Source: Lewinellaceae bacterium (GTDB lineage: Bacteria; Bacteroidota; Bacteroidia; Chitinophagales; Saprospiraceae). From it: DNA of 64,000 nt. A program made the translations under genes and the position numbers. How positions within the stretch are numbered: the first letter of the stretch is position 1; each line of letters begins with the position of its first letter. This document shows positions 8,390 through 16,706 of the stretch, in pieces. The notes beneath the pieces were generated by a model. It saw nothing but the letters and a program-made list of their open reading frames with translations. It was not told the DNA's origin and searched no databases. The stretch is from NCBI GenBank assembly GCA_020636075.1, contig JACJYO010000014.1, positions 1 through 64,000 on the forward strand, in the 5' to 3' direction.

Positions 8390-9115
8390 TCAACGCAGTT
8401 TTTTCCAAAAATCAATTTCCTGTTTCATGCCGGTTCGGGGGTCGGCCACAAAGTCGTCGAGGTTGTCAAACAGGTCGAGCCGGCCATTTTCCATATAGGC
8501 CAGCCGCGTACCCATGAGCACCGCCTCTTTGAGGTCGTGCGTCACAAACACCGCGGTGATCTGGTATTCCGCAGCCACGCGGCGGAAGAGCTGTTGCATA
8601 CTGGCCCGGGTTTCAACGTCGAGGTTGCCGAAGGGTTCATCGAGCAATAAAATGCGCGGGTTGATGATCAGCGCCCGACCGAATGCCGCGCGTTGTTTTT
8701 GGCCACCCGACAACTGGTGGGGCATTTTTTCAGCCTGGGTGGCAAGGTCGAGATTTTCGAGCAGTAGCCTTGTCTGCTCCTGGACGCTTGCCTCGGTTTC
8801 GCGCCGCAGCCGCAACCCGAAAGCGACATTTTCAAACACATTCAAATGCGGAAACAGCAGCGCCTCCTGGTACAGGTACACAATGCCGCGCTCTTGTGGT
8901 TTTTGTTTCAAAATAGATTTTCCGGATAACAAAATATCCCCCGCGTCGGGCGCCTGCAAGCCCGCCAGACATTTGAGCAAGGTGGTTTTTCCACAACCGG
9001 AACGGCCCAAAATGGCGAGGGTTTCCTGCGCCTGAAGAGTAAAGTCCAGATCCTGAAGCACGACTTCATTGCCAAAGCCCAGGGTCAGTTTTTCAACGGT
9101 TAGCAACGGCGGCAT
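8390..9115 (-). CDS. ABC transporter ATP-binding protein (YnjD-like)
   Basis: A 241-residue ABC ATPase with Walker A GRSGCGKTT (residues 37-45), Q-loop region YLYQEALLFPHL, signature LSGGQKQR, Walker B ILLLDEPFGNLD and the switch His in VFVTHD. It powers the two permeases just upstream; their reading frames overlap it by 23 bases. The set resembles the YnjBCD/ThiBPQ/FbpABC importers of thiamine, iron or an unknown solute. The closest match I recognise for the binding protein is YnjB (14520-15761), whose ligand is unknown. Confidence 0.9.
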   Translation of the reverse strand: MPPLLTVEKLTLGFGNEVVLQDLDFTLQAQETLAILGRSGCGKTTLLKCLAGLQAPDAGDILLSGKSILKQKPQERGIVYLYQEALLFPHLNVFENVAFGLRLRRETEASVQEQTRLLLENLDLATQAEKMPHQLSGGQKQRAAFGRALIINPRILLLDEPFGNLDVETRASMQQLFRRVAAEYQITAVFVTHDLKEAVLMGTRLAYMENGRLDLFDNLDDFVADPRTGMKQEIDFWKKLR

Positions 9116-9866
9116 ACTTCAGATTTTGATAGCGATAGTTGAGCCAAAGCAGCAACAGCGGCGGCCAGATCAGCAGGGTGCTGCCCAGCGCAGCAAAATA
9201 AGGATTTGCCTCGCCGACGTACTGATATACCCGTACTGGCAGCGTAGCCACGCGGCCCTGCCCAACCACCGTGGTCAGGCCATACTCAAACCAGGCGAGC
9301 AGGAAAGTCTGAAACAAGCCGTTCAGCAACGCCGGCCTTGACACCGGCAGCAAGACCCGCCGCCAGGCCGCCCAGGGTGAGCCGCCCAGGGTGTACACCA
9401 GCGCTTCCATGTGCTGAAGGCGCGGCGTCCAATGGTTGACAAATAAGATCACGCTGAAGGGGAAAACGATCAAAAATTGACCCAACAAGACACCGGCCAG
9501 CGTGCCCGCGAGATTTGTTTTTAAAAAGAAAAATTGCAGGCAAAAAGCGTAGATCACCGGCGAAAAGGCGTAAGGCAAGTAGGCAACGGACAGCAGCAAA
9601 CGGCGGCGGCGGTGCCCGGCGATCACATGGGCGATGCGGAAGCCCAAAGCGGTGCTGCTTAGCGCCACCAGTGCTGCACAAACGACCGACAAGATCAAAC
9701 TATCGGCCATGCCGCCAATGCGCCAGGCCAGTTGCCAGTGCTCCAGACTTAGCCCTTCGGGCAAAAGCCGGGGAAAGCGCCATTGCGTGGCCAGCGCAAG
9801 TAAGGGCAAATACGCAAAGGGCAAAACAAGCAGCAGGATCAGTCCGGCGAATGCAGATTTTTTCAT
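9093..9866 (-). CDS. ABC transporter permease (second subunit)
   Basis: A 257-residue membrane permease with about six transmembrane helices and a coupling EAA-like loop, EALVYTLGGSPWAAWRRVLL. It overlaps the start of the ATPase gene by 23 bases and its own start overlaps the upstream permease by 4 bases (ATGA type), which shows tight translational coupling. In E. coli the related YnjC is one fused permease of about twice this size; here the two halves are separate proteins. Confidence 0.87.
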   Translation of the reverse strand: MKKSAFAGLILLLVLPFAYLPLLALATQWRFPRLLPEGLSLEHWQLAWRIGGMADSLILSVVCAALVALSSTALGFRIAHVIAGHRRRRLLLSVAYLPYAFSPVIYAFCLQFFFLKTNLAGTLAGVLLGQFLIVFPFSVILFVNHWTPRLQHMEALVYTLGGSPWAAWRRVLLPVSRPALLNGLFQTFLLAWFEYGLTTVVGQGRVATLPVRVYQYVGEANPYFAALGSTLLIWPPLLLLWLNYRYQNLKYAAVANR

Positions 9867-10705
9867 GACAGCCTCCCGCTTGTTTGCCGGCCTGGCCGGA
9901 GTCCGATCAAAACCGCCAACACCACTGCGGCGTACAACACCGTAATCGCGTAGGCCTGCGGCAGTTCGAACAGATCAAAACGTCGGAATTTTTGCGCGAT
10001 CAACATCGAGATCATGCGCGTCGACTGGTTGCCCAACAGCAGTGGCACTTCATAGGCGCCAAACAAAAACACGCCGTACAGCACCATCAATGGCCGGAGT
10101 TTTTGTAGCAAAACCGGCACCGCCACGCGCCACATACGCTGCCGCCCGGAAGCGCCCAGGCTTTGGGCTATTTGCAGAAGCTGGGGGACTTGCTCGGACT
10201 GGTAAAACTGGAACAGCACCACGGTGAAAAACGGGAAGGTGGCCATGGTGAGCACGATGACGATCCCGATCTGCCAGGGATCGTTGATCAGGGGTGCAAA
10301 TTCTTCCGGCCCTCCGATAAGCCCAATCGACGACGCCAGCCGGGCCAGCAGGCCTGAGTTGCCCAACAATTGAAAGCCCCAAAAAGCGGCCACAATCGGT
10401 GGCACTGCCAGCGGCCAATACACCCCGAAGCGCAGGCGACTGGCACCCAGTTCGCGGTGAAAAGCCAGTACGGTGGTCAGCGCCAACAGGGTTGAAACGG
10501 CAACCACCACCAAGGCGATCAGCAGGCTTAAAGCCAGGGAAACCCACACGGCTTCACTGCCCAACACGGCCTGCCAATGTTGCGCCGTGAACCCCGTTTG
10601 CAGGGCCCCAGCCAGACCCAGACTATAGGCCAATGCATAGCAGAGGCCTGCGACGAGGGGCAGTAGGGTAAGAGCAAAGAAGCAGGTGAGGAGGAGTTTG
10701 CGCAT
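9863..10705 (-). CDS. ABC transporter permease (first subunit)
   Basis: A 280-residue permease with six hydrophobic helices, beginning MRKLLLTCFFALTLLPLVAG, and the EAA-type coupling helix QIAQSLGASGRQRMWRVAVP. It pairs with the permease at 9093-9866 to form the membrane channel. Only 10 bases separate it from the stop of the DUF4038 lipoprotein gene, so that gene is part of the same operon. Confidence 0.87.
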   Translation of the reverse strand: MRKLLLTCFFALTLLPLVAGLCYALAYSLGLAGALQTGFTAQHWQAVLGSEAVWVSLALSLLIALVVVAVSTLLALTTVLAFHRELGASRLRFGVYWPLAVPPIVAAFWGFQLLGNSGLLARLASSIGLIGGPEEFAPLINDPWQIGIVIVLTMATFPFFTVVLFQFYQSEQVPQLLQIAQSLGASGRQRMWRVAVPVLLQKLRPLMVLYGVFLFGAYEVPLLLGNQSTRMISMLIAQKFRRFDLFELPQAYAITVLYAAVVLAVLIGLRPGRQTSGRLS

Positions 10706-10715
10706 TGGGGGGCGT

Positions 10716-12107
10716 TCAATTTTCAGATTCTAAAACCAGCACCCAATCATTGCCGTCTTCAACTACACCGGGAGGATCAAAATTCCGGGTGCCTGTATTT
10801 TCAAATACGCCAATTGAAGTGCGCTCGCCATTGCGCGGATTAAACCAGGAAGATTTGACTTTCGTACCATCGATTTTCCCCATGCTAACGGCTATGTCGC
10901 GGCCGTTGTAGGTGTAGATCAATGCATAATCTTTGCCGCGGGTAGCTGCCTGGTAATCATACCGTACTCCTGGTTCGCTTGCGAGCAACGATTGATCCGG
11001 TATTCTTTCAAAGTATGGTTTTGAAAGCATCAGGTCCTTTAGATAGTGCATTTGCCGGGCACCCGGTGCGTCGAGGGCTTCCGTCCAATATTCCCGCACG
11101 CCGTATGCCGGATTCGGATTGCCGGGCTTATGCATTTGCATCACGGCGTTGTGCCCGTAGGTAAAACCACAGCCGCCGGCAAACACCGACCAGTAGGCGT
11201 AGCGCCGCACATCATTGGCGGTCCAGTAAGGTTGGGCAGGATCGTGCAATCCCTGGGGGATGCCTTCGTACGAGGGTTCGCCATCGAGGGTCGGTTTAAC
11301 CGGGGAGAGGGCATAGTCGTCGCGCACATATTTCCAGTTGTCCTGGCCATAGGCCAAATCCGAATCATCCTGATCGTAGCGCCGATGGCCCGATTGGAAC
11401 ATGTTAAAATCGAGCCAATCGGCCTGGTGAAACCACATGGATGATTTGGTTCGGCCAAAGGGGTGAAAGGTGATCAACTGCCTGGGGGCATGTTTTCGGA
11501 GTTGCTGGCCGATGGTGTTCCAGATTTCCGTGTTCTGATCGCCCCTGGTATCGCCACCGTTCAGCCAGATGATGTTCGACTTATCGGCGTACCGGTCGGC
11601 CAGCCAGGCTGCGTAGGTGCCGGCTTGTTCCTGGCTGACTTTGCCCTGCCGGACATTGGAACCCCACACCGGAACCAAAGCGAGATAAATCCCCCGCGCT
11701 TCAGCAAGGTTCACGATGTAGTCCATATGATCCCAGAAGTCGTAGGCATCCGGGTTTTCGAAGGCATTACCCTCCGTGACATTTGGCTGAGAAATATTGC
11801 CTCCAATCAGTGCAGAGTCGCCGTACACATTGGCCAATTCCAACTGATGCAGCACCATCACCTGGATGACATTGAAGCCTTTTTGGGCACGGTCATCCAG
11901 GTATTTTTGGGCTTCTTCGCGGTCCAGCTTTGCGAAGAGTAGCCAGCCGGTATCGGCCAGCCAAAAGAAGGAATCGCCATTTTCCTGCTGCAGGAATCGT
12001 TTGTTTTCGGAAATGGCCAGTTGCGGCAATTTTTTCGTCTGCTCTTTATTTGGAGAACAAGCAATCAGGAATAGTATGAACAACCGGAGCATTGTTTTCA
12101 TGAACAT
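10716..12107 (-). CDS. DUF4038/GH140-like glycoside hydrolase lipoprotein
   Basis: A 463-residue lipoprotein (lipobox LIAC, Cys17). The body is the DUF4038 TIM-barrel family that includes GH140 apiosidases: FFWLADTGWLL at the start, KGFNVIQVMV, the acidic motif NIIWLNGGD and the second acid in TLDGEPSYEG, which match the positions of the GH140 catalytic pair as I recall them. The C-terminal ~90 residues (DYALIYTYNGRDIAVSMGKI onward) form the putative collagen-binding beta domain usual for this family. It heads the ABC-transporter operon, suggesting that a sugar released at the cell surface or periplasm could be linked with import, but this is inference. Upstream lies the repeat patch and the intron. 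Confidence 0.82.
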   Translation of the reverse strand: MFMKTMLRLFILFLIACSPNKEQTKKLPQLAISENKRFLQQENGDSFFWLADTGWLLFAKLDREEAQKYLDDRAQKGFNVIQVMVLHQLELANVYGDSALIGGNISQPNVTEGNAFENPDAYDFWDHMDYIVNLAEARGIYLALVPVWGSNVRQGKVSQEQAGTYAAWLADRYADKSNIIWLNGGDTRGDQNTEIWNTIGQQLRKHAPRQLITFHPFGRTKSSMWFHQADWLDFNMFQSGHRRYDQDDSDLAYGQDNWKYVRDDYALSPVKPTLDGEPSYEGIPQGLHDPAQPYWTANDVRRYAYWSVFAGGCGFTYGHNAVMQMHKPGNPNPAYGVREYWTEALDAPGARQMHYLKDLMLSKPYFERIPDQSLLASEPGVRYDYQAATRGKDYALIYTYNGRDIAVSMGKIDGTKVKSSWFNPRNGERTSIGVFENTGTRNFDPPGVVEDGNDWVLVLESEN

Positions 12108-12435
12108 GTTAAAGCGTGTAGATAAATATCGGTGTTGCGGTAAAATTAACGTGCTTTTGCTCCGCTCCCGAATTTAAAACAGGCACTGGTTTTTCTTTTA
12201 CCTTACTGGCGGTAAACATGGCAACTGCCACTTGAGGGAGGAAAGCTTGTGTCATAAATTTTTAACAGAAGTCATGTGAGTCAGGGGGTTAATCTGTCGA
12301 TAGCACCTTCAAAATAAAGCCCGTAGGGCTGACATTGTTGTAGAAAATAGTTACCGTTCAGTTTTCCAAACGCCGTAGGCGTGACATTATAATGCCGCAC
12401 CTACGGCGCTGTCATCCTTCTTGCCTTAATTTCTA
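12108..12435. repeat. Intergenic patch with short CCGTAGG palindromic repeats
   Basis: No gene is seen here. The patch holds several copies of a short palindromic unit of the form xxCCGTAGGxx-GACATT: 12316-12346 (AAAGCCCGTAGGGCTGACAT, then TGTAGAAA), 12371-12389 (GCCGTAGGCGTGACATTAT) and an inverted copy at about 12392-12415. The group II intron at 12436-13087 sits inside a further unit. The copies may be RNA hairpins or REP-like elements. Confidence 0.7.
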
Positions 12436-13087
12436 ATCGGGTAGGAGGAGGGCGTTAGCCCTCCGTCCCCCCACACCACCGGACGTACGGGTCACGTATC
12501 ACGGCGGTTCGTTAGAGCATAACGGTCTTGGGCATTTCGAATTTACCCTTTTTTTGTTCCGCTCGCTTCCTGCTTGGTCATGCAGTCCTGTGTTAAGCAC
12601 TCCTACCGTACCTTCAGTTTCCGACCTATTCTTTGGTAGTGAGTTTCCGGTTTCCCGAAATTGGCTGCCTCTTCTCAGGTACTAATGAGCTCATCTCGGA
12701 TTCCACTCTAACGTTCGGCCCTTCTCCCGAAGGCATTCGGGATACTATGGCCTCTGCTGACTTCTGCCGCCTTATGCTCCGGCACTCGCGCGCGCCTCGC
12801 TTCCGGCTGTCGCAGACCTCCCCGGGTAAGAACGCAGACCTTCATCCCATGTACCTGCCGCATTTACCACAGTGCGTTCCGGGCAGCGGTCGGGTTTCGT
12901 TTTGTTTGGCAAACTCACCCACGCATCATGGCCTTATATGCGATTTCTGTTCGTCAGGTCGGGACTTTGCCACCGGCTTCCTTCAGATTCCGCCTCGCGA
13001 CGGACACCCTTGCCTTTGGCTAATACTCCTCGCTGCCAAGCGTATAGCGGACTTACACCGCCAAGTCTGCGCCCATGCCGGGCGCAC
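12436..13087 (-). mobile_element. ORF-less group II intron
   Basis: Reading the minus strand, the element starts with GTGCGCCCGGC (consensus 5' end GUGYG) at 13087. It continues with the typical domain I stretch of bacterial introns (GTGTCCGTCGCGAGGCGGAA, then TCTGAAGGAAGCCGGTGGCA). Domain V lies at about 12474-12510 (GAACCGCCGTGATACGTGAC to CGGTGGTGT), domain VI at about 12447-12465, and the end is CCTACCCGAT with the bulge-type A seven bases from the 3' end (AY end). Domain IV, where the reverse transcriptase/maturase normally lies, holds only a few hundred bases with no open frame, so splicing or mobility would need a maturase in trans. The CGC in domain V and insertion just after a hairpin suggest class IIC. 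Confidence 0.88.
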
Positions 13088-13193
13088 CAAAAATGGCAGC
13101 CCTACGGGCTTTGGTGGAAGGTTTTTACCCCTGATTCGCTAAAATTCATCAAAATTGACTGAAATGAAACTTCAGGTCTATCCCATTTTGCAC

Positions 13194-13319
13194 ACTACTG
13201 GACATTTTTATGTCGCACAGATTTTACACAGAAAATTACACAGATTTCACGCAGAATTTTCTGTGCTAAATCTGTGCAAACTAATCTGTGTAAAATCTGC
13301 GAGAAAAATGTCCAGTAGT
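13194..13319. repeat. Long hairpin in leader of DUF3500 gene
   Basis: Imperfect 126-bp palindrome. The outer arms read ACTACTGGACATTTTT from each end; inner arms repeat the words CACAGATTTTACACAGA, CACAGATTT and their complements. The right arm ends exactly one base before ATG 13320, so in RNA the start region would be next to or inside a long stem. It belongs to the set of word-repeat hairpins in this window. Confidence 0.75.
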
Positions 13320-14513
13320 ATGCCCATTTGGCTGTTTATATGTTTGACAACCATTAGTCTACAAGCACAGGTCACCGATCCGGTCTTGCGGGAAAAAATC
13401 AGGCACAGGCAAGACAGCTTACACCAAATGCAAATGGAGCGCGATCAAGCCCTGCTGGCAGAACCGTTTAAAGGCATTACGGCCATTGGTCAGGTGCAGG
13501 AAGGTCTTTTTAAACTTGGCACAACGGGTGTGTCAACTGAGCCCGTCCGGCAAGCCGCCCTGGAATTTCTGGCCACTTTAGATGAGCAGCAACGGGCCGG
13601 AACAAATTATCCGATAGACGACGAAGAATGGCAAAGATGGATGAACACAGCCCTGTACGTCCGCCAGGGAGTCGGGTTTTATGAAATGACGGATAAACAA
13701 CGGGATGCGGCATTTAAACTGATGAAAGAATCCCTGAGCGCCAAGGGGTTGACCCTAAGCAGAAATATCATGAGGCTGAATCACACCCTTGCCGAAATCA
13801 GCGACAATTACGAGGTTTACGGGGAATGGGTCTACTGGATCACCATCATGGGCCAACCTTCGGAAACCGAGCCCTGGGGCTGGCAGTTGGATGGTCACCA
13901 CCTGAACATCAACTATTTTGTACTGGGCGATCAGGTAGTGATGACGCCGCTTTTTGTCGGATCGGAACCGGTCATCGCGGAAAGCGGAAAATATAAGGGA
14001 CTCACCATTTTGCAGGAGGAACAAAACGCCGGATTGAAAATGCTCCGGGCGCTGAATAAAAAACAAAAAAAACAGGCGGTGCTGGAAGGGTCCAAAACGG
14101 AAAACCTCATGCTGGCTGGTGCCTTCAAGGACAACCTGGTGCTCGAATATGCCGGCGTGCCCGCATCTTCCTTTTCAAAAAAACAAAAAAAACAATTGCT
14201 TGCACTGATCAAACTCTATGTGGAGAACATGGACAAAGGCCATGGAAAGGTGCGTATGGAAGAAGTGGCGCAACATCTCGAAGAAACCTGGTTTGCCTGG
14301 ATCGGGGGCGATAAGGATAATTCGGTGTATTACTACCGGATACACAGCCCGGTTATTCTAATTGAATTTGACCACCAAAAGCCGTTTGTGACCAGGGAGT
14401 TGTATGGGTCGGCGCCACACCGGCAGCATATCCATGTCATAGTGCGTACGCCAAACGGAAATGATTACGGGAAAGATTTGTTACGGTTGCATTTGGAGCA
14501 ACATCAGCATTAG
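13320..14513 (+). CDS. DUF3500 family secreted protein
   Basis: A 397-residue exported protein with signal peptide MPIWLFICLTTISLQAQ. The DUF3500 core is recognised by GEWVYWITIMGQPSETEPWG, WQLDGHHLNINYF and the C-terminal HIHVIVRTPNGNDYGKDLL with clustered histidines. The family has no established function. Starts at 13155 and 13308 are also open, but those positions fall before or inside the hairpin 13194-13319; ATG 13320 leads straight into the signal peptide. Its stop lies 6 bases from that of the convergent binding-protein gene, so this gene plus the intron sit between two parts of what looks like one ABC-transporter locus. Confidence 0.8.
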   Translation: MPIWLFICLTTISLQAQVTDPVLREKIRHRQDSLHQMQMERDQALLAEPFKGITAIGQVQEGLFKLGTTGVSTEPVRQAALEFLATLDEQQRAGTNYPIDDEEWQRWMNTALYVRQGVGFYEMTDKQRDAAFKLMKESLSAKGLTLSRNIMRLNHTLAEISDNYEVYGEWVYWITIMGQPSETEPWGWQLDGHHLNINYFVLGDQVVMTPLFVGSEPVIAESGKYKGLTILQEEQNAGLKMLRALNKKQKKQAVLEGSKTENLMLAGAFKDNLVLEYAGVPASSFSKKQKKQLLALIKLYVENMDKGHGKVRMEEVAQHLEETWFAWIGGDKDNSVYYYRIHSPVILIEFDHQKPFVTRELYGSAPHRQHIHVIVRTPNGNDYGKDLLRLHLEQHQH

Positions 14514-14519
14514 ATACCC

Positions 14520-15761
14520 CTACCCCTCAATCACCCACCTCCTAAAATCCGAATACAGCCGGATCATATACTCCGGCGCCGGTTCCTGCAGGGCTTTTGC
14601 CAGAATATCCGACCGGCGCGGCGCATGGCGGTGTTCGGGGATATTTTCAAAACGCCGGCGCCAGTCAGCGGGCAATTTTTCCATCGCCAGCACGGTGCCG
14701 TCGCCCCACACGGCGGGTTGCAATTTTTCCAGCTGTGCTTCCGGTGCGATCATAAAGTTGATGACCACCAGGGCCCCGGCTTTGTTGGCCGCCCGGGCGG
14801 GAATGCCCAGGAAGTGCGAATTCTGGATGGTGCCCGAATCAAACACATAGGCCCGGGCCGTAGGCGGGAAAATCTTTTGCAGGATCTTGTTGTCCACCTC
14901 GCTGTCGTTGTTGCTCATGGTAAAATCCAGCTCACCGTTGGCAAACATCTGGTGGGTGGCGGCCAGACTTTCGGGGAAGGTTTTGCCTGCACGCCAGAAA
15001 TACGGCTTGTTCCGGTTGATAAAATCCCAGAGCCGGGCGCTCAACTGCGCGTATTTTTCTTCGTCAAACGGGCCGTTGAGTGCGGCCGGGTCGCCAGCCA
15101 GGGCGATCATCCAGGATTTCAGCAGCGTCATGCCGGTAAACTCGTACGGGATGGTGAATTTGCCCGGATGCGCGCGCACATACTGCTCCAGAGCTTCGAG
15201 CGTACGCGGCGGCTTGGGCGTGCGCACCGAATCGTAGATCACCGTCATTTGCACATTGCCCCAGGGGCATTCGTAGCCCTCGGTTTTTTGCTGAAAATCG
15301 AAGCCGATAAACGGATTGTCGAAGTCGATGTATTGCGCATTCGGCAGTTGCTGGCTGAAGGGCCCGTACAGGGCCTCGATCTGCCGGAGCTGGAAAAACG
15401 TTTCGCCGTTGATCCAGCACATGTCCAGGCTGCTTTGCGCCTTGCCGGCTTCTTTTTCGGCCAGCAGGTTTTTTACGATCTCGGTGCCCTGACCGGGAGC
15501 GATTTCCAGTGTCACGCCGTAGCGTTTTTTTACCTCGGGCACCACGTATTCGGCCATATAGCGGTTGATCAAAGGATCGCCCTGCCACATTGTGAAATGT
15601 ACGGTACTGCCTTTGGCGTGGGCTTCGATTTGTGTCCAGGGCAGCTGTTGGAGGTTTTCAGCCTGCTCCGGGGCATTATTTTGGGCGCAGCCCGAAATAA
15701 AAATTGGCAGCAAAAGCAATATGGCGCGAAGGGGAATTCCCCAGAGGCTTAGCATCGTCAT
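14520..15761 (-). CDS. ABC transporter substrate-binding lipoprotein (YnjB-like)
   Basis: A 413-residue binding protein with lipobox ISGC (Cys25). It follows the YnjB pattern closely: LPWTQIEAHAKGSTVHFTMW, QGDPLINRYMAEYVVPEVKK, then RYGVTLEIAPG and DMCWINGETFF. It would capture a ligand in the periplasm for the permeases and ATPase at 8390-10705, although it is separated from them by 2.4 kb holding the DUF3500 gene and a group II intron. The ligand is unknown. It lies 32 bases downstream of a lipoprotein gene on the same strand and is likely cotranscribed with it. Confidence 0.88.
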   Translation of the reverse strand: MTMLSLWGIPLRAILLLLPIFISGCAQNNAPEQAENLQQLPWTQIEAHAKGSTVHFTMWQGDPLINRYMAEYVVPEVKKRYGVTLEIAPGQGTEIVKNLLAEKEAGKAQSSLDMCWINGETFFQLRQIEALYGPFSQQLPNAQYIDFDNPFIGFDFQQKTEGYECPWGNVQMTVIYDSVRTPKPPRTLEALEQYVRAHPGKFTIPYEFTGMTLLKSWMIALAGDPAALNGPFDEEKYAQLSARLWDFINRNKPYFWRAGKTFPESLAATHQMFANGELDFTMSNNDSEVDNKILQKIFPPTARAYVFDSGTIQNSHFLGIPARAANKAGALVVINFMIAPEAQLEKLQPAVWGDGTVLAMEKLPADWRRRFENIPEHRHAPRRSDILAKALQEPAPEYMIRLYSDFRRWVIEG

Positions 15762-15793
15762 GGTACGTGTTTGTTTGAAATGAAAATCACCGG

Positions 15794-16564
15794 CTATTGC
15801 GCCCGGCGCACCAGTTCTTCCATGGGAAACCGCTCCCGAAGTCTGAACGCATACTCAATGTTGTGCTCCGTGCCGTAGGATTTGCGGTAGTACACCAGCC
15901 CGAGCCCTTTGGCATACCATTCTTCGCCTTCACCTTCGATTTCGGCGGTGCCTTCCGCGCTGTGCCCGATGGCCTCCCGGATGCCGAAGCGGATGGTGGG
16001 GTATGCTTTGCCTTCAAAGGCAAAATCAGGGCCATCGCCCAGGTACCGGCGGTTGCGGATGAGGTAGATCGTGGCTTCGGGTTCGGCAGGCGGTGCATAT
16101 TTGATCCGGTATAAAAACACGCCGAGGGAATCGGTGACCTGAAAGGGAAATAAATTGGCCGATTCGATGGCGGTATGAATGGCGATCGACTTGCCGGTAC
16201 TGGTATCGGGCTCGTACAGAAAACACTCCCGGGCCAACGAGCCGTTTTCGACGATTTTTTCGCGGACGATCTGATTTACTTCGAAAAAACGATCGTATTG
16301 GGTACCTACCAGAAAAGTGCCACTGTCGGACTTGATGGTTTGGTAATACCAGTAGCTCTGGTCTCCTGTTGTGCCGTCTTCCGAAACATAGGCATATACC
16401 TGCCCGGTGGTAAGCGAGTCGACCGGAAAATAATAGGCCCGGATATCGCGCTTGCCCGAATCGCAGGAGAATAAAATAACTGCAAAAAAGAAGGCCAGGC
16501 CAAAGGCTGCCAAAGCGTTGCGAATGATTTGTTTATGTGTTGGTGTGTTTAATTGTCGGATCAT
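15794..16564 (-). CDS. Hypothetical lipoprotein
   Basis: A 256-residue protein of unknown function. The N-terminus has a short polar stretch, a hydrophobic segment (ALAAFGLAFFFAVILFSC) ending in a lipobox-like LFSC, and then a beta-rich domain (VYAYVSEDGTTGDQSYWYYQ, FLYRIKYAPPAEPEATIYL, GLGLVYYRKSYGTEHNIEYA). It is the first gene of a two-gene unit with the YnjB-like binding protein 32 bases downstream. Confidence 0.65.
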   Translation of the reverse strand: MIRQLNTPTHKQIIRNALAAFGLAFFFAVILFSCDSGKRDIRAYYFPVDSLTTGQVYAYVSEDGTTGDQSYWYYQTIKSDSGTFLVGTQYDRFFEVNQIVREKIVENGSLARECFLYEPDTSTGKSIAIHTAIESANLFPFQVTDSLGVFLYRIKYAPPAEPEATIYLIRNRRYLGDGPDFAFEGKAYPTIRFGIREAIGHSAEGTAEIEGEGEEWYAKGLGLVYYRKSYGTEHNIEYAFRLRERFPMEELVRRAQ

Positions 16565-16649
16565 TGGTACAGTATTTCGTATAAAAATAACTCAAGTTGT
16601 GACCATGTGATATAATGGCTCATACTTCCGGTTGGCTAGGCGGGGAGTC

Positions 16650-16682
16650 AAGTGAGGGGGTGACTGGCAGTCACCCCCTCAC
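16650..16682. terminator. GC-rich hairpin after UbiA-like gene
   Basis: Perfect inverted repeat GTGAGGGGGTGACT / AGTCACCCCCTCAC with a short loop. It lies just beyond the 3' end of the minus-strand gene 16707-17504 and before the lipoprotein start. There is no U-run on the minus-strand side, so termination would be non-canonical. Confidence 0.45.
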
Positions 16683-16706
16683 TACCAGGGTCAAAAAAAG
16701 CGTGAA

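Noticed and set aside
12633..13142. 169-aa plus-strand open frame
   Set aside because: It is the antisense of the group II intron RNA core; its sequence resembles the spurious proteins often annotated on such introns.
14625..15752. 375-aa plus-strand open frame
   Set aside because: Antisense of the YnjB-like binding protein, which has clear lipobox and family motifs.
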